Assembly (NCBI GenBank): GCA_002748755.1
Contig: PDTD01000006.1
Location: 1-37,537 of the forward strand
Source of the DNA: Desulfobulbus propionicus
GTDB taxonomy: Bacteria; Desulfobacterota; Desulfobulbia; Desulfobulbales; Desulfobulbaceae
Direction of reading: 5' to 3'
DNA length: 37,537 bases
The notes beneath the pieces are model-generated. The model made no database searches and was not told the origin of the DNA. It was given only the letters and a program-made list of their open reading frames with translations. Positions 25,363 through 34,492 of this stretch are shown in pieces (the stretch's first letter is position 1; the number at the start of each line of letters is the position of its first letter). A program made the translations under genes and the position numbers.

Positions 25363-26367
25363 TTATTGCTGGAATTCGCACCTCACCTCGTACCGTGCAA
25401 TATGCTCACTTGTCTTCAGGCTGAACCGGGACAAAAGCCCCAGCTCGGATAATCTGTGCAGATTGGCTGATCGCACCCCCCGAAAAACGGACTGATCCCT
25501 GGGGTGGATAACCAACTGCACCTTATCATCTTCCCCACAGGCGGCCAGCAGTTTTCTGGTTCTGCCCAGCATGATACGGCTGTGCACCAGCTCTCCAAAT
25601 GCCGGATGAAAAGGACCAGCCAATAGAGTGCGCCGCAGTGACTCTCCTGCCTGCAACCCCATGCGTATCACCCGAATGGAGGCTTTATCAAATTGTTTTT
25701 TCATATACGCTGCCTGGAGAACCGCTTTCTCTAAAGAAATGGGAAGAAATTGTGCCTGACGCCAGAGCTGTTCCAGCTTTGAACCGGCCACGACCAAGAC
25801 AGGGTATACGCGAACCATGTCAGGGTTCAAGGCCACGGTCTTGGCAACAGTCCTGCGCAGGGAAGAAAAATTCTGGCCAGGCAACCCCAGCATCAGTTGC
25901 ATACCCACCACGCAGCCTGCCTGCCGCAACAACGTCACGGCCTCTCCCGCCTGCTCACTGCTATGCCCTCTTCCAGCCAACTCCAAAACAACATTGTCCA
26001 GTGACTGCACCCCCAGCTCCACCGTGGTTACCCCATGCTCCCGGAGCATGGCAATTCTGTGGGGGTCTATGGAGTCGGGCCTGGTTGAAATTCTGATCCG
26101 ATCCACCTCCCCCCGGGCAAGAAAAGGCTGAACAGCCCCCAGTAATTCAAGCTGCCGCTGCTCAGGCAGAGCACTGAAACTCCCTCCATAAAAAGCGACC
26201 GCGCACGTCCGATGGTCACGCTTCCAGGCCAGCCATCTCCTTATGGTTTGGCGAACCATATCCCGGTCAATATGCTGCTGTTCCCCACTGATAGCACGCT
26301 GGTTACAAAATACACAGGCATGGGGACACCCCTCGTGGGGTATAAACAGGGGAATAATAAAAGACAT
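25363..26367 (-). CDS. Radical SAM protein, Elp3-like
   Basis: The 334-residue protein places the cluster motif near the N-terminus: C14-x3-C18-x2-C21 in HEGCPHACVFCNQ. It is followed by AVAFYGGSFSALP, ISTRPDSID, TTVELGVQSLDN and GMQLMLGLPGQ, a pattern shared with Elp3/YhcC/HemN-like proteins. A GNAT domain as in true Elp3 is absent, so it is a radical-SAM-only relative, possibly acting on tRNA or another RNA; substrate unknown. The start is placed at 26367 so that the protein begins MSFIIPLFIPHEGC, as relatives do; a 21-codon upstream extension overlaps the repeat-like sequence near 26420. It lies 19 bp upstream of the ABC-F gene. Confidence 0.85.
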   Translation of the reverse strand: MSFIIPLFIPHEGCPHACVFCNQRAISGEQQHIDRDMVRQTIRRWLAWKRDHRTCAVAFYGGSFSALPEQRQLELLGAVQPFLARGEVDRIRISTRPDSIDPHRIAMLREHGVTTVELGVQSLDNVVLELAGRGHSSEQAGEAVTLLRQAGCVVGMQLMLGLPGQNFSSLRRTVAKTVALNPDMVRVYPVLVVAGSKLEQLWRQAQFLPISLEKAVLQAAYMKKQFDKASIRVIRMGLQAGESLRRTLLAGPFHPAFGELVHSRIMLGRTRKLLAACGEDDKVQLVIHPRDQSVFRGVRSANLHRLSELGLLSRFSLKTSEHIARYEVRCEFQQ

Positions 26368-26419
26368 GGCTGTTTCCCGGATGTGCCACCGCTCAGCAGA
26401 TCTATAGAAGAAACACGGT

Positions 26420-26445
26420 CTAGCCCGCATTCCTCATCTGCTATG
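26420..26445 (+). repeat. Copy E of the dispersed element (degenerate end)
   Basis: The sequence tagcccgcattcctcatctg resembles the left end consensus with a few changes. Downstream (about 26517-26540) atggtgccag and gggctgatctt recall inner and right-half blocks, so a longer decayed copy up to about 26540 is possible. It sits between the radical SAM gene leader and rnc. Confidence 0.45.
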
Positions 26446-26640
26446 GCGGGCCAGATGCACAGTTTTTGACAGTACCTTATAGTACTTTATACTTGCTGTT
26501 AAAACACGGCGAAAATGGTGCCAGATGGGCTGATCTTCAGTACACTTTTTGTTGACATGTGTCCCGCCTCAAGAAAAGAACAGCCATCTGTTTTTCTTTC
26601 GTTTTTTCAAGCGAGAGGCATTGTTCAGGAGCCATTGGAG

Positions 26641-27375
26641 CTATTTGGATACAAAATTGGGCAGACGCTCAAGCGCTGCCCGGGCAGCCTGCTGTTCAGC
26701 CTCCTTTTTACTGGAAGCCGTTCCCAGACCAAGCTCCTCACCCTGAAACCGGACCGCAACAGAAAACATGCGTGCATGGGCTGGCCCTTCCTCATGCACC
26801 AGGATATAGGCCGGTCCTTGGTTGTGCCTTTCCTGCAACAGTTCCTGCAACCGGCTTTTTGCATCAGCATGGACAAGAATATCGCCCCGTTCCTTGATCA
26901 GGGGTTCAAAAAAACGGCGTACAAAAGCCTGCGCCTGGTCATAACCGCCGTCAAGAAAAAGAGCCCCCACCAGGGCCTCATAAGCGCAACTGAGTATGGA
27001 AGGTTTCTCCCTGCCCCGAGAGGCATCCTCTCCCCGACCCAGCAGGAGATAGGTGCCCAGACCAAGTTCCCGTGCCATGTAGGCCAGACCAGATTCATTA
27101 ACCAGTGCCGAGCGAATGCGGGTCAGCTTCCCTTCCCGCAGCTCTGGAAAGCAGGTAAAAAGCATGTGGCCGACAGTCAGATCCAAAACCGCATCCCCAA
27201 GAAATTCCAGTGTTTCATTGTGCCGCTTGTCATCAAGACGCTCAAATGCAAAGGAACTGTGCACAAGCGAGAGCTGCAGGAGCTGCAGATCTCGGAAGAA
27301 ATATCCCATCCGTTCCTGCAGCTCCTGCAGCTCTTTCTCGTGGTCCTGAACCAAAGCCCAAAGTGTTGTGCCCAT
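26641..27375 (-). CDS. rnc: Ribonuclease III
   Basis: The 244-residue double-strand-specific endoribonuclease processes rRNA precursors and structured mRNAs. The RNase III signature NETLEFLGDAVLDL spans about residues 53-66, and the second acidic site lies in SCAYEALVGALFLDGGY. The dsRNA-binding domain covers about 165-240 (DAKSRLQELLQERHNQGPAY, then SKKEAEQQAARAALERL). AGAGGA lies about 12 bases before the ATG. It is divergent from tRNA-Cys. Its long-hairpin substrates may include transcripts of the inverted-repeat elements nearby, which is only a suggestion. Confidence 0.95.
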   Translation of the reverse strand: MGTTLWALVQDHEKELQELQERMGYFFRDLQLLQLSLVHSSFAFERLDDKRHNETLEFLGDAVLDLTVGHMLFTCFPELREGKLTRIRSALVNESGLAYMARELGLGTYLLLGRGEDASRGREKPSILSCAYEALVGALFLDGGYDQAQAFVRRFFEPLIKERGDILVHADAKSRLQELLQERHNQGPAYILVHEEGPAHARMFSVAVRFQGEELGLGTASSKKEAEQQAARAALERLPNFVSK

Positions 27376-27390
27376 CGGCGTGATTTCCTC

Positions 27391-27418
27391 TTGTCAAATT
27401 TTGCAACTGTGGTATATG
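27391..27418 (+). promoter_or_regulatory. Candidate sigma-70 promoter of tRNA-Cys
   Basis: The -35 is TTGTCA (27391-27396), with a 16-bp spacer and -10 TATATG (27413-27418). The expected start point is near 27425, about 11 bases before the tRNA. Confidence 0.5.
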
Positions 27419-27435
27419 TGTGCCGCATATCGTAG

Positions 27436-27510
27436 GGCGACGTAGCCAAGTGGTAAGGCAGTGGTCTGCAAAACCATTATTCAGCGGTTCGAATCCGCTC
27501 GTCGCCTCCA
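27436..27510 (+). tRNA. tRNA-Cys (anticodon GCA)
   Basis: The cloverleaf closes with acceptor ggcgacg/cgtcgcc, T arm agcgg-ttcgaat-ccgct and anticodon loop ctgcaaa with anticodon GCA. The discriminator base is U, as in bacterial tRNA-Cys, and CCA is encoded. Confidence 0.97.
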
Positions 27511-27519
27511 GAACTCTGC

Positions 27520-27547
27520 AAGGGTCACCAGCCGGTGGCCCTTTTTT
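27520..27547 (+). terminator. Rho-independent terminator after tRNA-Cys
   Basis: The stem gggtcacc/ggtggccc (one G-U pair) has loop agcc and is followed by six T (27542-27547). Confidence 0.9.
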
Positions 27548-27571
27548 ATGCCCCTCCCTCCTCACTGCGGC

Positions 27572-28138
27572 TCATGGGGGAACGGTTAGGCCGGTCAAGT
27601 CCTGCAAAGGATACTCCTGCTCAACCAGATGCGTTGCGCCCTTGCGTCCCAGAACACTGGAATACAATATAAACCGGTTCACATCGAATGCCCGGCTGCA
27701 AAACAACCCCTGCATTACCATATACTGCCCGACTTTGACCGGCGGCGTATTACTCAACCTGGCGATGGTAATATGAGGGCTGTATTTGCGCGTCTCCAGG
27801 TCAAGCCCCAGTTGGCGCAAGCGGGTCTGTATCTTTTTCTGTAACTGCAGCAGGGCGTTATTTGGGGCAATCCCTACCCAGATAACCCTGGGGTTTCCCC
27901 GAGGGGGGAAAAATCCCAGACCATCCAACTGCAGCCTCAGCACCGGAGCAGTAAGGCCATGCAGTGTTTCGCGGATGTCATGGAAAGCAGAGCCATGGAC
28001 CTCACCAAGAAAGCTCAAGGTCAGATGGAGCTGTTCAGGTCTCACCCAACGCGCTCTCGGCAAACCGCTGCAAAGCGTTCCCACATGCGCCCGAATATCC
28101 TCGGGCAGATCAAGGGCGACAAAAAGCCGTTTGTGCAT
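27572..28138 (-). CDS. thpR: RNA 2',3'-cyclic phosphodiesterase (LigT/ThpR)
   Basis: The 188-residue protein of the 2H phosphoesterase superfamily opens 2',3'-cyclic phosphates on RNA. Both catalytic HxTx motifs are present: HLTL (about residue 42) and HITI (about 124). The protein starts MHKRLFVALDLPED, as is usual, so the ATG at 28138 is preferred. A TTG eight codons earlier (28162) would translate the edge of repeat copy D. It is downstream of nadC on the same strand, with copy D between them. A weak GGACGAG lies before the chosen start. Confidence 0.92.
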   Translation of the reverse strand: MHKRLFVALDLPEDIRAHVGTLCSGLPRARWVRPEQLHLTLSFLGEVHGSAFHDIRETLHGLTAPVLRLQLDGLGFFPPRGNPRVIWVGIAPNNALLQLQKKIQTRLRQLGLDLETRKYSPHITIARLSNTPPVKVGQYMVMQGLFCSRAFDVNRFILYSSVLGRKGATHLVEQEYPLQDLTGLTVPP

Positions 28139-28145
28139 ATACTCG

Positions 28146-28289
28146 TCCAGGTTTCTCTTCAACCCAGGCGATGCCAGGTTCGGGAGTTTTTGGGAACTTA
28201 CTTCTCCTTGGGTATAGGTGTTGCCAAAATACTGCCGAAGACGGAACCGCCTGGGCTGACCTTTGGTGAACAGTTTTTCGAAATTGGGG
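28146..28289 (+). repeat. Copy D of the dispersed element (between nadC and thpR)
   Basis: It matches copy A in the left half (gtttctcttcaaccca, then gatgccaggttcgggagttt) and in the middle (ggtgttgccaaaatactgcc). It matches copy B in the right half (accgcctgggctgacc, ggtgaacagttttt). Ends are degenerate. It lies in the leader of thpR. Confidence 0.65.
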
Positions 28290-28363
28290 CCTGCTCACGA
28301 ACAGCGCCAGCAGCCACAGAGGCCGTAACCTGCTGGTATCCGGGACCCCAGGAGTAGAGAACT

Positions 28364-28390
28364 CGCCCAGGCCTCCCTACAGCCTGGGCG
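28364..28390 (-). terminator. Hairpin over the nadC stop codon
   Basis: A perfect 9-bp inverted repeat, cgcccaggc/gcctgggcg, has a 9-base loop that contains the nadC TAG stop. No T tract follows on the minus strand, so it is a weak terminator or an mRNA 3'-end stabiliser. Confidence 0.45.
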
Positions 28391-29228
28391 CAGATGGCAG
28401 CCAATCCATTCCGATATCACAGGCAAGCACAGAGTGGGTCAGAGCACCGATAGAGATGATATCCACCCCGGTCTCGGCAATACTGCGGACAGTCTCCAGG
28501 CTGACCCCTCCAGACGCCTCGACCAGAGCTTTCCCGGCAATAAGGGTCACGGCTTCCCGCATGGCTGCCGGCGCCATATTGTCAAGCATGATGATCCCCA
28601 CACCGCAGTCCAGGCACTCCTGGACCTGTGCCATGGTATCTGTTTCCACCTCCACTTGAATGGTGTGGGGGACGTGGCGGCGCACCCTGCGTACGGCCTC
28701 GGTAATGGAGCCGCAGGCCGCAATATGATTATCCTTGATCAGGACACCGTCGCTAAGACTGTAGCGATGATTGTTGGCGCCGCCTACCCGCACCGCGTAC
28801 TTTTCCAGCATGCGCAATCCGGGTGTGGTCTTGCGAGTGTCCACTATCTTTACGTCCAGATCCGCCACCAGCTCGACAAAACGAGCTGCCAGGGTCGCTA
28901 TACCGCAAAGCCGCTGCACCAGATTCAAGGCCACCCGCTCACCCCGTAAAAGGGTTCTGGTCGCCCCCTGCAGCTCAAGCAGCACATCACCCCTGCCGAC
29001 CTTGTGCCCATCCGCAATCGGGTGCAGGCACTGCATCCGATCATCCAGCAGGGTAAATACCCGCGAGGCCACCGTATCCATGCCTGCCACTACCATGGGC
29101 TCCCGAGCGACAAATTGGGCACAGGCCTGATCCTCTGGCCCAAATATGGCATCCGTCGTACTATCACCATGCTCCAAATCTTCTTGCAGAAAACCATGGA
29201 GGCTGATGTCGAGCAAATAACTATCCAT
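28377..29228 (-). CDS. nadC: Nicotinate-nucleotide pyrophosphorylase (carboxylating)
   Basis: The 283-residue quinolinate phosphoribosyltransferase converts quinolinate and PRPP to nicotinate mononucleotide, CO2 and pyrophosphate in NAD synthesis. An N-terminal sandwich domain (about 1-115; LEHGDSTTDAIF, VALNLVQRLCGIAT) precedes the alpha/beta barrel. Active-site blocks are VDTRKTTPGLRMLEKYAV, VGGANNHRYSLSDGVLIKDN and the later MLDNMAP and EASGGV. Length is typical. Its ATG follows the valS stop by one base, so the two genes are coupled. nadA and nadB are not in the window. Confidence 0.96.
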   Translation of the reverse strand: MDSYLLDISLHGFLQEDLEHGDSTTDAIFGPEDQACAQFVAREPMVVAGMDTVASRVFTLLDDRMQCLHPIADGHKVGRGDVLLELQGATRTLLRGERVALNLVQRLCGIATLAARFVELVADLDVKIVDTRKTTPGLRMLEKYAVRVGGANNHRYSLSDGVLIKDNHIAACGSITEAVRRVRRHVPHTIQVEVETDTMAQVQECLDCGVGIIMLDNMAPAAMREAVTLIAGKALVEASGGVSLETVRSIAETGVDIISIGALTHSVLACDIGMDWLPSAPRL

Positions 29229-29229
29229 A

Positions 29230-31899
29230 TCAACGCAGCTTGTGCAGACGGGTCACCGATTCCGCATTTTTCTTCAGGTAGGCCTCATATTCAGCCAGTT
29301 TTTCTTTTTCCTTGGCAACCACCGCAGCTGGGGCGTTGGTGAGAAATTTTTCGTTGGCCAGCTTGCCTCGAACCCGCTGCAGTTCCTTTTCAAGTTTTGC
29401 CTGCTCACGGGACAGTTTTTCCAGCTCTGCCTCCACATCGATCAGCCCTGACAGCGGGACCACCAGCTCAATATCCTGCACCATGGCGTGACCGGCATCA
29501 TCTGGTACAGTGCCCTCTGATACCAAGGTAACGGTTGCCGCGCGTACCATGGTCTGGATGGCATCGGTAAACATCGCAAGCAAGGCGCGCTTTTCATTGT
29601 CTGGACAAATGATAACCGCCTCTATTTTGGCGGTGGGATGCAACTCAGCCTCGGTACGGACAGTACGCAGCCCGGAAATCACCTCCATGAGCAGTTCCAT
29701 ACGGGACTCTGCCGCCAGATTATGCAGGCTCCCGTCCGCTTCGGGAAAGGTCTCTGTCATGATGGTGGTGCGTGCACCCGGCAACTGACTCCAAATTTCT
29801 TCAGTAACAAAAGGTGCCACCGGGTGCAGGAGTTTAAGTATTGTTTCCAGTACATGCAGGAGCACCCCTCGGGCCTGCCGGATACGGCTGGCCTCTTTAC
29901 TGTACAGATCGCCTTTGATCCATTCCACATACCAGTCACAAAACGCATGCCAGATGAACTGATACATGATCAAGGCTACATCATTGAAACGGTACTCATC
30001 CAAGGCAGCACGCACCTGGATAACGGTCTGATTTGTCCGGCTCAATATCCACTGGTGCACAAGGTCCAGTTCTTCTGGCCGGGTGACCACCTCCCTGGTA
30101 GCAGGGCTGACCTCATGAAGATGCATCTGGGCAAAACGAGCCGCATTCCACAATTTATTGATAAACCGCCGATACCCTTCAACCCGCTCTTCATCCATAC
30201 GGATCTCCCGGCCCTGGGCGGCAAAAGCTGTAAGAGAAAAACGGAAAGCATCCGTCCCGTACTGCTCAAGCATAACCAGGGGATCGATGACGTTACCTGT
30301 GGATTTGGACATCTTCTTGCCATGCTTATCCCGCACCAGGGCGTGAAGATAAACATCATGAAAAGGCACCTCATCCATGAAATGGAGCCCCATCATCATC
30401 ATCCGGGCAACCCAGAAAAAGAGAATATCAAAACTGGTGATCAAGATGGAGGTGGGATAAAACGTTGCCAGTTCCTTGCTTTGCTCAGGCCAGCCCAAGG
30501 TGGAAAACGGCCAAATCGCAGAACTGAACCAAGTATCCAGCACATCCGCCTCCTGACGCAAGCCGGTCCCCCCGCATCGCTCACAGGTTAAAGGATCATC
30601 AAGCTCCACGATCACCTCGCCGCACTCAGGACAGGTCCAGGCGGGAATACGATGTCCCCACCAAATCTGCCTGGAGATGCACCAGTCCCGGATGTTATCC
30701 ATCCAGGCATAAAACGACTTGTACCAGGTATTGGGATACAGAGTGATCCGACCTTCCCGCACGGCGGCGACAGCCTTATCCGCCAGGGGACGCACCGAAA
30801 CAAACCACTGCTTTGAAATGGTCGGTTCAACCACAGTGGCGCAGCGGTAACACTTGCCCACAGCGTGCTGGTAGTCTTCAATGCGCTCCAAAAAGCCCTG
30901 TTTTTTGAGATCCTCGACAATTTTTTGGCGGCACTCAAAACGATCCAGCCCCGCATAGACGCCTGCGGCCTGATTCATAACACCATGGTCATCCATTACC
31001 TTGAGTCGCTCAAGATCATGGCGGAGACCGATTTCATAGTCATCCCGATCATGGGCAGGGGTTACCTTGAGTGCACCGGTACCAAACTCCCGCTGCACGT
31101 GATAATCCAGGACCACCGGAATGATCCTGTCGGTGAGCGGCAGGGCTATCCCCACCTTATCCAGCCCCTGGTAGCGCTCATCCTCAGGGTGTACGGCGAC
31201 AGCAGTATCGCCAAGCATGGTTTCCGGCCGGGTCGTGGCGACCACTACCTGCCCGGAACCGTCGGCAAAAGGATAGCGGAGATGATACAGCTTGCCGTCC
31301 ATGGGATCGTGCTCCACTTCGTCATCGGCAAGTGCCGTGTGGCAACGTGGGCACCAGTTAACAATATAATCGCCCTTATAAATCAAGCCTTCCTTATACA
31401 GGCGAACAAATACCTCACGGACAGCCATGGACAAGCCTTCATCCATGGTAAAGCGCTCCCGATCCCAATCACAGGAGGCCCCCAGGCGTTTGAGCTGGTT
31501 GATGATGGTACCACCCTTTTCTGCACGCCACTGCCAGACCCGCTGGATAAACCCCTCCCGTCCCAGGTCGTGACGGGTTGTATTCTCCGCGACCAGCTGC
31601 CGCTCCACCACATTCTGGGTGGCAATACCCGCATGGTCCGTGCCCGGAACCCAGAGGGTATTCTCCCCTTTCATACGATGATAGCGAATCAGGATATCCT
31701 GCAGGGTGTTATTCAAGGCATGACCGATATGCAGCACACCGGTCACGTTAGGTGGTGGAATAACTATGGAAAAAGAAGGTTTACCCTCCTCCATCCCGGC
31801 AGCAAACGTTTTCTCGTCCAGCCAACGTGCATACCAACGTTGTTCCACTTCAGCAAATTTATAGCCCTTGGGCAGCTCATACTTCTGGTTTTGTTCCAC
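29230..31899 (-). CDS. valS: Valine-tRNA ligase
   Basis: The 889-residue class I synthetase charges tRNA-Val. It has HIGH (residues 57-60) and KMSKS (529-533). The editing domain lies between them (about 190-340; TTRPETMLGDTAVAVHPED), and the anticodon-binding helical domain follows (about 600-760). A C-terminal coiled-coil arm (about 815-885; VEAELEKLSREQAKLEKELQ) contacts the tRNA. Zinc-type cysteine clusters are seen in NWCPRCHTALAD and WTCPECGEV/CERCGGTG. Length matches. A T-box or other attenuator was not seen upstream. Confidence 0.97.
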   Translation of the reverse strand: MEQNQKYELPKGYKFAEVEQRWYARWLDEKTFAAGMEEGKPSFSIVIPPPNVTGVLHIGHALNNTLQDILIRYHRMKGENTLWVPGTDHAGIATQNVVERQLVAENTTRHDLGREGFIQRVWQWRAEKGGTIINQLKRLGASCDWDRERFTMDEGLSMAVREVFVRLYKEGLIYKGDYIVNWCPRCHTALADDEVEHDPMDGKLYHLRYPFADGSGQVVVATTRPETMLGDTAVAVHPEDERYQGLDKVGIALPLTDRIIPVVLDYHVQREFGTGALKVTPAHDRDDYEIGLRHDLERLKVMDDHGVMNQAAGVYAGLDRFECRQKIVEDLKKQGFLERIEDYQHAVGKCYRCATVVEPTISKQWFVSVRPLADKAVAAVREGRITLYPNTWYKSFYAWMDNIRDWCISRQIWWGHRIPAWTCPECGEVIVELDDPLTCERCGGTGLRQEADVLDTWFSSAIWPFSTLGWPEQSKELATFYPTSILITSFDILFFWVARMMMMGLHFMDEVPFHDVYLHALVRDKHGKKMSKSTGNVIDPLVMLEQYGTDAFRFSLTAFAAQGREIRMDEERVEGYRRFINKLWNAARFAQMHLHEVSPATREVVTRPEELDLVHQWILSRTNQTVIQVRAALDEYRFNDVALIMYQFIWHAFCDWYVEWIKGDLYSKEASRIRQARGVLLHVLETILKLLHPVAPFVTEEIWSQLPGARTTIMTETFPEADGSLHNLAAESRMELLMEVISGLRTVRTEAELHPTAKIEAVIICPDNEKRALLAMFTDAIQTMVRAATVTLVSEGTVPDDAGHAMVQDIELVVPLSGLIDVEAELEKLSREQAKLEKELQRVRGKLANEKFLTNAPAAVVAKEKEKLAEYEAYLKKNAESVTRLHKLR

Positions 31900-31924
31900 G
31901 ACGTTTTATCCATATAGCGCAATA

Positions 31925-31942
31925 AACAGCCCTCAGGCTGTT
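31925..31942 (-). terminator. Possible terminator after dgt
   Basis: On the minus strand the stem aacagcc/ggctgtt (7 bp, loop tgag) is followed by the short T-rich tail tatt. It lies between the dgt stop and the valS start, and could separate the two units or act as an attenuator for valS. Confidence 0.5.
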
Positions 31943-31980
31943 CAGTTTACAAAAAGAGATTATCCAGTAGCGAAAGACTT

Positions 31981-33060
31981 TCAGCGCATACTCCAGGGTT
32001 TGGGCATGTAAATCTGGGTATAGAGAGAGAGGGCATAACGGTCCGTCATTCCAGCTATAAAATCACAAACCTCTCGGTTTCTTACCTCTTGTTCCTCCGC
32101 TGTCTGCGGCGCCGATCGAGGCTCGCATTTCTCGGAACCATGTTCCGGAAAACCATGGGTAAGAAAAAACGTGTACAGGTCCCGTATGATTTTCTGAGCT
32201 TTCTCAAATTCCCCGTGTACCCGCCAGTTTCGATACACATTGTTATAAAGAAAGGCTCGCATTTCATTAATGGTTGCCTTCATTCCAGAGCTAAGATGCA
32301 GCCTACCGTCATCATAGCGCAAAGTTGTCTGCACCAGGTCACTGACCATGGCGTTTATCCGACAGGATGAATCTTCCCCCAGAGTCGCTCGCAAATGGTC
32401 GGGAATATCGGTGCCATGCACCATATCCGCCCGCAGGGCATCATCCAGATCATGATTGACATAGGCCATGATATCCGCCACCCGGACCACCTGACCTTCC
32501 AGAGTGGCTGCCAGCTTGGTCGCATCCTCAGGCAAAATATCGCCGTATCCCTTGGAATGTTTCAGTATACCATTGCGAACTTCCCAAGTCAGATTGAGTC
32601 CTGCTCCTGAGTTTTCCAGAAAATCAACTATGCGCAGGCTCTGTTCATAATGCTTAAACCCCTTTGGGTGTAACTGGTTAAGACTGTACTCGCCAGCATG
32701 ACCAAAGGGCGTATGTCCCAGATCATGGCCCAGGGCAATGGCTTCGGTCAGGTACTCATTGAGTCGCAGACAAACAGCCATGGTGCGCGCTATCTGGGAA
32801 ACCTCCAGGACATGGGTCAGGCGGGTCCGGTAATGATCCCCGGCTGGCGCCAGAAACACCTGGGTTTTGTGCTTCAGACGCCTGAATGTCTTGGAGTGCA
32901 GGATGCGGTCACGATCCCTTTGGAAGGCCGTCCGCAAATCACATCGTCGCTTCTCTTTCCGGGGCGAAAATCTACCCCGGGAAGCCGTACTGAAACAGGC
33001 ATGGGCAGAAAGGGTTTTCTGTTCCAGCTCTTCCTGTTGCTGCCGGATTGTCGTTTTCAT
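31981..33060 (-). CDS. dgt: dGTPase-like HD-domain phosphohydrolase
   Basis: The 359-residue protein hydrolyses deoxynucleoside triphosphates to nucleoside and triphosphate. The sequence FRRLKHKTQVF and RTRLTHVLEVSQIARTMA lead to the metal-binding HD site in LGHDLGHTPFGHAGE, with a later ADIMAYVNHDLDDALR segment. The length is that of the shorter dGTPase-like group rather than E. coli Dgt (505). The ATG at 33060 is taken because relatives begin there (KTTIRQQQEE). The nearest strong Shine-Dalgarno, AAGGAGGT, is about 17 bases upstream, longer than usual. A 36-codon upstream extension looks unrelated. Confidence 0.88.
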   Translation of the reverse strand: MKTTIRQQQEELEQKTLSAHACFSTASRGRFSPRKEKRRCDLRTAFQRDRDRILHSKTFRRLKHKTQVFLAPAGDHYRTRLTHVLEVSQIARTMAVCLRLNEYLTEAIALGHDLGHTPFGHAGEYSLNQLHPKGFKHYEQSLRIVDFLENSGAGLNLTWEVRNGILKHSKGYGDILPEDATKLAATLEGQVVRVADIMAYVNHDLDDALRADMVHGTDIPDHLRATLGEDSSCRINAMVSDLVQTTLRYDDGRLHLSSGMKATINEMRAFLYNNVYRNWRVHGEFEKAQKIIRDLYTFFLTHGFPEHGSEKCEPRSAPQTAEEQEVRNREVCDFIAGMTDRYALSLYTQIYMPKPWSMR

Positions 33061-33190
33061 GATAGACTTGGCCCCACACCTCCTTGCTACGACCGTTTTT
33101 CCCCTGTACTCACAAAATGTCAGCACGCACAGGGCACTTCTCCCGTTGCATATGCACGGTTGCAACATCCACGAAGTTATTCATACTTAC

Positions 33191-34304
33191 TCAGGACGGC
33201 TGCCACAGCAGATATGCTTTGATAAAGGCATCGAGCTTACCGTCGAGCACAGCATCCACATTGCCCTCTTCATGGGTCGTTCTGTGATCCTTGATCATCC
33301 GGTAAGGCTGCAGCACATAGGAACGAATCTGCGATCCCCAGGCGATATCCTTTTTGTCCCCCTGCAGGCTGGCATGCTCTTTTGCCTGTTCTTCTTTCTC
33401 CCGTTCATACAATCTGGACATGAGCATTTTCATCGCCATGTCCTTGTTGCGATGCTGTGAGCGTTCGTTCTGGCACTGCACCACTATCCCGGAAGGCAGG
33501 TGGGTAATCCTAATGGCTGAATCGGTTTTATTCACGTGCTGTCCGCCGGCTCCACTGGCGCGATAGGTATCAATGCGGATATCCTTGTCCTGGATATCCA
33601 CTTCCACATCGTCATCCAACTCCGGTAAGGCCATGACCGAGGCAAAGGAGGTATGTCGTCTGCCGCTGGCGTCAAAGGGTGAAATACGCACCAATCTGTG
33701 AATACCTCTCTCCGAACGAAGATAACCATAGGCGTATTTGCCTTTCACCAGGACAGTGACACTCTTGGTGCCAGCCTCATCACCGGGGAGCACGTCAAGG
33801 ATATGGGTTGAAAAGCCCTTGTCTTCCGCCCAGCGTAGATACATGCGCAACAGCATCCCGACCCAATCCTGCGCCTCTGTCCCCCCGGCGCCGGCATGAA
33901 TGGTGAGGATGCAGTTACCGCCGTCATGCTCACCGTTAAACATGCACTCCAGCTCGACCTGATCCACCCTTTCCTGCAGGGCATCCAGGCTTGATTCCAC
34001 CTCAACAAAGGTTTCCTCGTCATTTTCTTCAACAGCCATATCCAGCAGGGTATCCACATCTTCAAGAGCGCTAAAATTCTTCTCCCAAACGCCGATTACG
34101 TCCTGAAGCTGCCCCAACTGACGCTGAACCTTTTTGGCTGTGCCCTGATCGTTCCAGAAATCGGCCGACAGGGTCTGCCGCTCCAGAATCTCCACCTGTT
34201 CCTTTTTGCCATCCAAGTCAAAGATGCTCCTTCAGGGCAAGCATTCTGCCCTTGAGGTCATTGAGCACCTGTCGAGATACCGCTGAATCATTCATTTCCG
34301 CCAT
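33191..34304 (-). CDS. prfB: Peptide chain release factor 2, with programmed +1 frameshift
   Basis: RF2 (about 370 residues after frameshifting) releases peptides at UGA and UAA. The first 28 codons (start ATG 34304, preceded by AAAGGA) end ..LALKEHL at an in-frame TGA (34220-34218). A +1 shift at CTT-TGA-C then continues into the main 341-residue frame. The specificity tripeptide SPF (VRISPFDASGRR) and the catalytic GGQ (SGAGGQHVNKTDSAIR) are present. An AAGGAG lies just upstream of the shift site, as in other prfB genes. The gene follows lnt with a 188-bp gap containing repeat copy F. Confidence 0.96.
34217..34231 (-). promoter_or_regulatory. prfB programmed frameshift site
   Basis: On the coding strand the order is AAGGAG, CAT, CTT, TGA, C. 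The internal Shine-Dalgarno-like AAGGAG, the slippery CTT and the poor TGA-C stop context are the conserved autoregulatory elements. When RF2 is scarce, the ribosome slips +1 and makes more RF2. Confidence 0.93.
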
Positions 34305-34339
34305 AATACTATCCTTTTGCAAAAGATATAATGATCCGT

Positions 34340-34396
34340 TCCAGGAACAGATATCCAGGCTGGCATCACCTGAGCTGATGAGGAATCCAGGTTCAA
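34340..34396 (-). repeat. Copy F of the dispersed element (upstream of prfB)
   Basis: On the minus strand it reads cctggattcctcatcagctc, then aggtgatgccag, closely matching the left half of copies A and B. The right half is missing. It ends about 40 bp before the prfB start, so it is probably part of the prfB leader. Confidence 0.6.
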
Positions 34397-34492
34397 CGCC
34401 TTCCAAAACAACATATTCTACTCAGGAACGGCGGAAGTCTCAAGTGATGAAAAGCACAATTCCAATTTTCACAGGGTACGGCCTGACAGGAA

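Noticed and set aside
29638-30591. 317-codon plus-strand frame
   Set aside because: Antisense to valS, which is complete and unambiguous.
34218-34406. 62-codon ORF as a separate gene before prfB
   Set aside because: Its last 28 codons are the zero-frame part of prfB ending at the programmed TGA; the upstream part is repeat copy F and leader.
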